Shown here piece by piece: positions 15,644 through 16,686 of a stretch of 16,686 bases of DNA (position 1 is the first letter of the stretch; each line of letters opens with the position of its first letter). The notes under the pieces were generated by a model, which worked only from the letters and a program-made list of their open reading frames with translations, was not told the DNA's origin and did no database searches. This stretch comes from Kangiella sp. (GTDB lineage: Bacteria > Pseudomonadota > Gammaproteobacteria > Enterobacterales > Kangiellaceae). The stretch covers positions 1 through 16,686 of the forward strand of contig JAPHRL010000234.1 in NCBI GenBank assembly GCA_026195755.1, written 5' to 3'. Made by a program: the position numbers and the translations under genes.

Positions 15644-16489
15644 CTAAGCTATGGCTGCCGGAGCTTGCTGATATTTGTCTTGTAAAGCTTTGATCTGCTC
15701 CACTTCTTTTAATAGTTGGCTCATTTTGGGAATATTAAAATCCCTCTCCAGTAAAGTCGGGAACACTCCAAACTGTTCATAAGCCATATCCAGTAAGCTC
15801 CAGACTTCTGGCTTTACGTCAGATCCATGCGTGTCAACTTTCAGATCATCCGCTTCATCGTAATGGCCCGCGATGTGGCCATAAGCGATGCGCTGTTTTG
15901 GTAGAGCTTTTAAAAACTGTTCAGCATCGTACTGATGGTTAATACTGTTTACGTAAATGTTATTAACATCTAACAGCAACTTGCAGTCAGCCTCTTCTAA
16001 TACGGCTAACAAAAATTCCAGTTCCGACATTTCCTGGCCTGGTGCTGCATAATAGGATACGTTTTCCATGGCAATTTGCTGCCCGATAATATCCTGTACC
16101 TGCTTAATTCGATTCGCCACATAGTGAACCGCTTCTTCGGTAAAGGGAATTGGCATTAAGTCGTACATCTGCCCATCATCGCTACAGTAACTTAAATGTT
16201 CGCTGTAGCACTGAATGTCATAGGTTTTAATGAAATCGGCAACCTGTTTGACGAAATCGATATCCAGTGGCGTGGGGCCACCGATCGACAATGATAATCC
16301 ATGGATAACAAAAGGGAATCTGTCAGCGTAGCGCTTAAACTGTTCTTTTAAACGACCGCCATAGGGAATCCAATTTTCAGGAGCAACTTCCATAAAATCA
16401 ACATCAGATTGATCCAGGGCGTCATATTCATTCAGAAAATCTCGACGAAGCCCTAAGCCTGCACCTGTAATGATCTTTTGCTGCTTCAC
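15644..16489 (-). CDS. hvfB: HvfB, multinuclear non-heme iron-dependent oxidase (MNIO/DUF692)
   Basis: A 281-aa DUF692 enzyme with a TIM-barrel fold that binds two or three iron ions and modifies peptide cysteines or other residues. The metal-binding pattern is intact: H63 (VIHGLSLSIG), H98 in CYSEHLSY, E142 in MENVSYY, D174/N177 in LLDVNNIYVN, H205/H209 in YGHIAGH, D219 and H221 in DTHGSD, and E248 in LLERDFNIP. It starts with GLGLRRDFLNEYD and FMEVAPENWIPYGG, typical of the family. With an EGKCG-type precursor the expected product is an oxazolone/thioamide pair. The start is set at GTG 16489 because GGGAG lies five bases upstream and homologues begin here; the longer frame from ATG 16543 would read through a hairpin. 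It is followed by hvfC and preceded by the precursor gene. Confidence 0.93.
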   Translation of the reverse strand: MKQQKIITGAGLGLRRDFLNEYDALDQSDVDFMEVAPENWIPYGGRLKEQFKRYADRFPFVIHGLSLSIGGPTPLDIDFVKQVADFIKTYDIQCYSEHLSYCSDDGQMYDLMPIPFTEEAVHYVANRIKQVQDIIGQQIAMENVSYYAAPGQEMSELEFLLAVLEEADCKLLLDVNNIYVNSINHQYDAEQFLKALPKQRIAYGHIAGHYDEADDLKVDTHGSDVKPEVWSLLDMAYEQFGVFPTLLERDFNIPKMSQLLKEVEQIKALQDKYQQAPAAIA

Positions 16490-16522
16490 ATTCGCTCCCA
16501 GAAAAATAATCAGTAGAAAGGA

Positions 16523-16546
16523 AAAGTGGCGACAATGCGCCACTTT
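16523..16546 (-). terminator. Intergenic hairpin between precursor and hvfB (partial terminator)
   Basis: On the minus strand AAAGTGGCG and CGCCACTTT form a perfect nine-base stem with a six-base loop, followed by TTTTCCTTT-like sequence. The T-tract is interrupted by two C, so partial rather than complete termination is likely. This would give much more precursor mRNA than enzyme mRNA, a common arrangement for peptide natural products. It starts 20 bp after the precursor stop codon. Confidence 0.65.
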
Positions 16547-16566
16547 AATTGAGTTGGCTCAAGTGA

Positions 16567-16686
16567 TTAGCTAGCGCCACCACATTTGCCTTCTTTGGCT
16601 TTCTCGGCTTTATCTTCACCACATTTGCCTTCGCCGCACTTGCCCTCACCGCATTTGCCTTCTTCGGCTTTCTCGGCTTTTTCTTC
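16567..16686 (-). CDS. hvfA: HvfA-like precursor peptide, 5' part beyond window edge
   Basis: Only the last 39 codons are in the window, ending in TAA at 16567-16569. The peptide tail contains four EGKCG motifs: three in direct succession (16618-16662) and one after an eight-residue EDKAEKAK linker (16579-16593), then GAS. It is rich in Glu, Lys, Gly and Ala, and the only cysteines are those of the motifs. The EGKCG motif and the following MNIO/DUF2063 pair match HvfA of Haemophilus influenzae, where such cysteines become copper-binding oxazolone/thioamide groups. Family precursors carry an N-terminal signal peptide; that part is outside the window and cannot be checked. The frame is open to the edge without interruption. 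The number of motifs may be higher in the full gene. Confidence 0.88.
   Translation of the reverse strand, partial: EEKAEKAEEGKCGEGKCGEGKCGEDKAEKAKEGKCGGAS
16579..16686 (-). repeat. Repeated 39-bp coding units in the precursor
   Basis: Two imperfect 13-codon units, encoding EEKAEKAEEGKCG (16648-16686) and EDKAEKAKEGKCG (16579-16617), flank two extra five-codon EGKCG units (16618-16632 and 16633-16647). Codons vary between copies (TGC/TGT, GGC/GGT), so the repeats have diverged at silent positions while the motif is kept. The first unit touches the window edge and the array may continue beyond it. Confidence 0.85.

Overview
The window looks like the chromosome of a mid-GC gammaproteobacterium. 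Support comes from the AcnD-type methylcitrate operon, the pabB-nudL-sdaA gene order (the same order as in E. coli), an MlaA lipoprotein, and an Hvf-type copper-peptide cluster. A marine lineage such as Kangiellaceae would fit, but the genus is a guess that the sequence alone cannot settle. No tRNA, rRNA, CRISPR array, transposase or phage gene was seen.

Left part (1-6629, all minus strand). Transcription runs leftward through a class I [4Fe-4S] fumarase, an 87-aa two-helix membrane protein, a 215-bp spacer made almost entirely of hairpins, then prpB, prpC, a second 394-bp hairpin-rich spacer, and acnD, which runs off the left edge. prpB-prpC-acnD form a 2-methylcitrate cycle for propionyl-CoA disposal: PrpC condenses propionyl-CoA with oxaloacetate, AcnD (with PrpF, expected beyond the left edge) handles the dehydration/rehydration step, and PrpB releases pyruvate and succinate. 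Succinate re-enters the TCA cycle, where the neighbouring fumarase acts. No PrpR or GntR-type regulator gene is present in the window.

Middle part (6805-11383, plus strand). pabB and nudL overlap by 8 bp and are followed by sdaA, which starts with TTG. PabB makes aminodeoxychorismate for folate. NudL is a CoA-pyrophosphatase-type Nudix hydrolase. SdaA is a [4Fe-4S] L-serine deaminase with a C-terminal cysteine. A separate gene for a TIGR01777/YfcH-type NAD(P)-binding epimerase follows, and a bidirectional terminator at 11386-11414 separates it from the convergent block on the right.

Right part (11427-16686, minus strand). Reading leftward: the C-terminal tail of an HvfA-like RiPP precursor with four EGKCG motifs, an intergenic hairpin, hvfB (MNIO/DUF692), hvfC (DUF2063), mlaA, a HAD-type cytosolic 5'-nucleotidase, and a secreted metal-dependent amidohydrolase. 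The most interesting system is hvfABC. In Haemophilus influenzae the HvfB/HvfC pair modifies cysteines of EGKCG motifs in HvfA into copper-binding oxazolone/thioamide groups, so this locus probably makes a related copper-handling peptide. Most of HvfA lies beyond the right edge.
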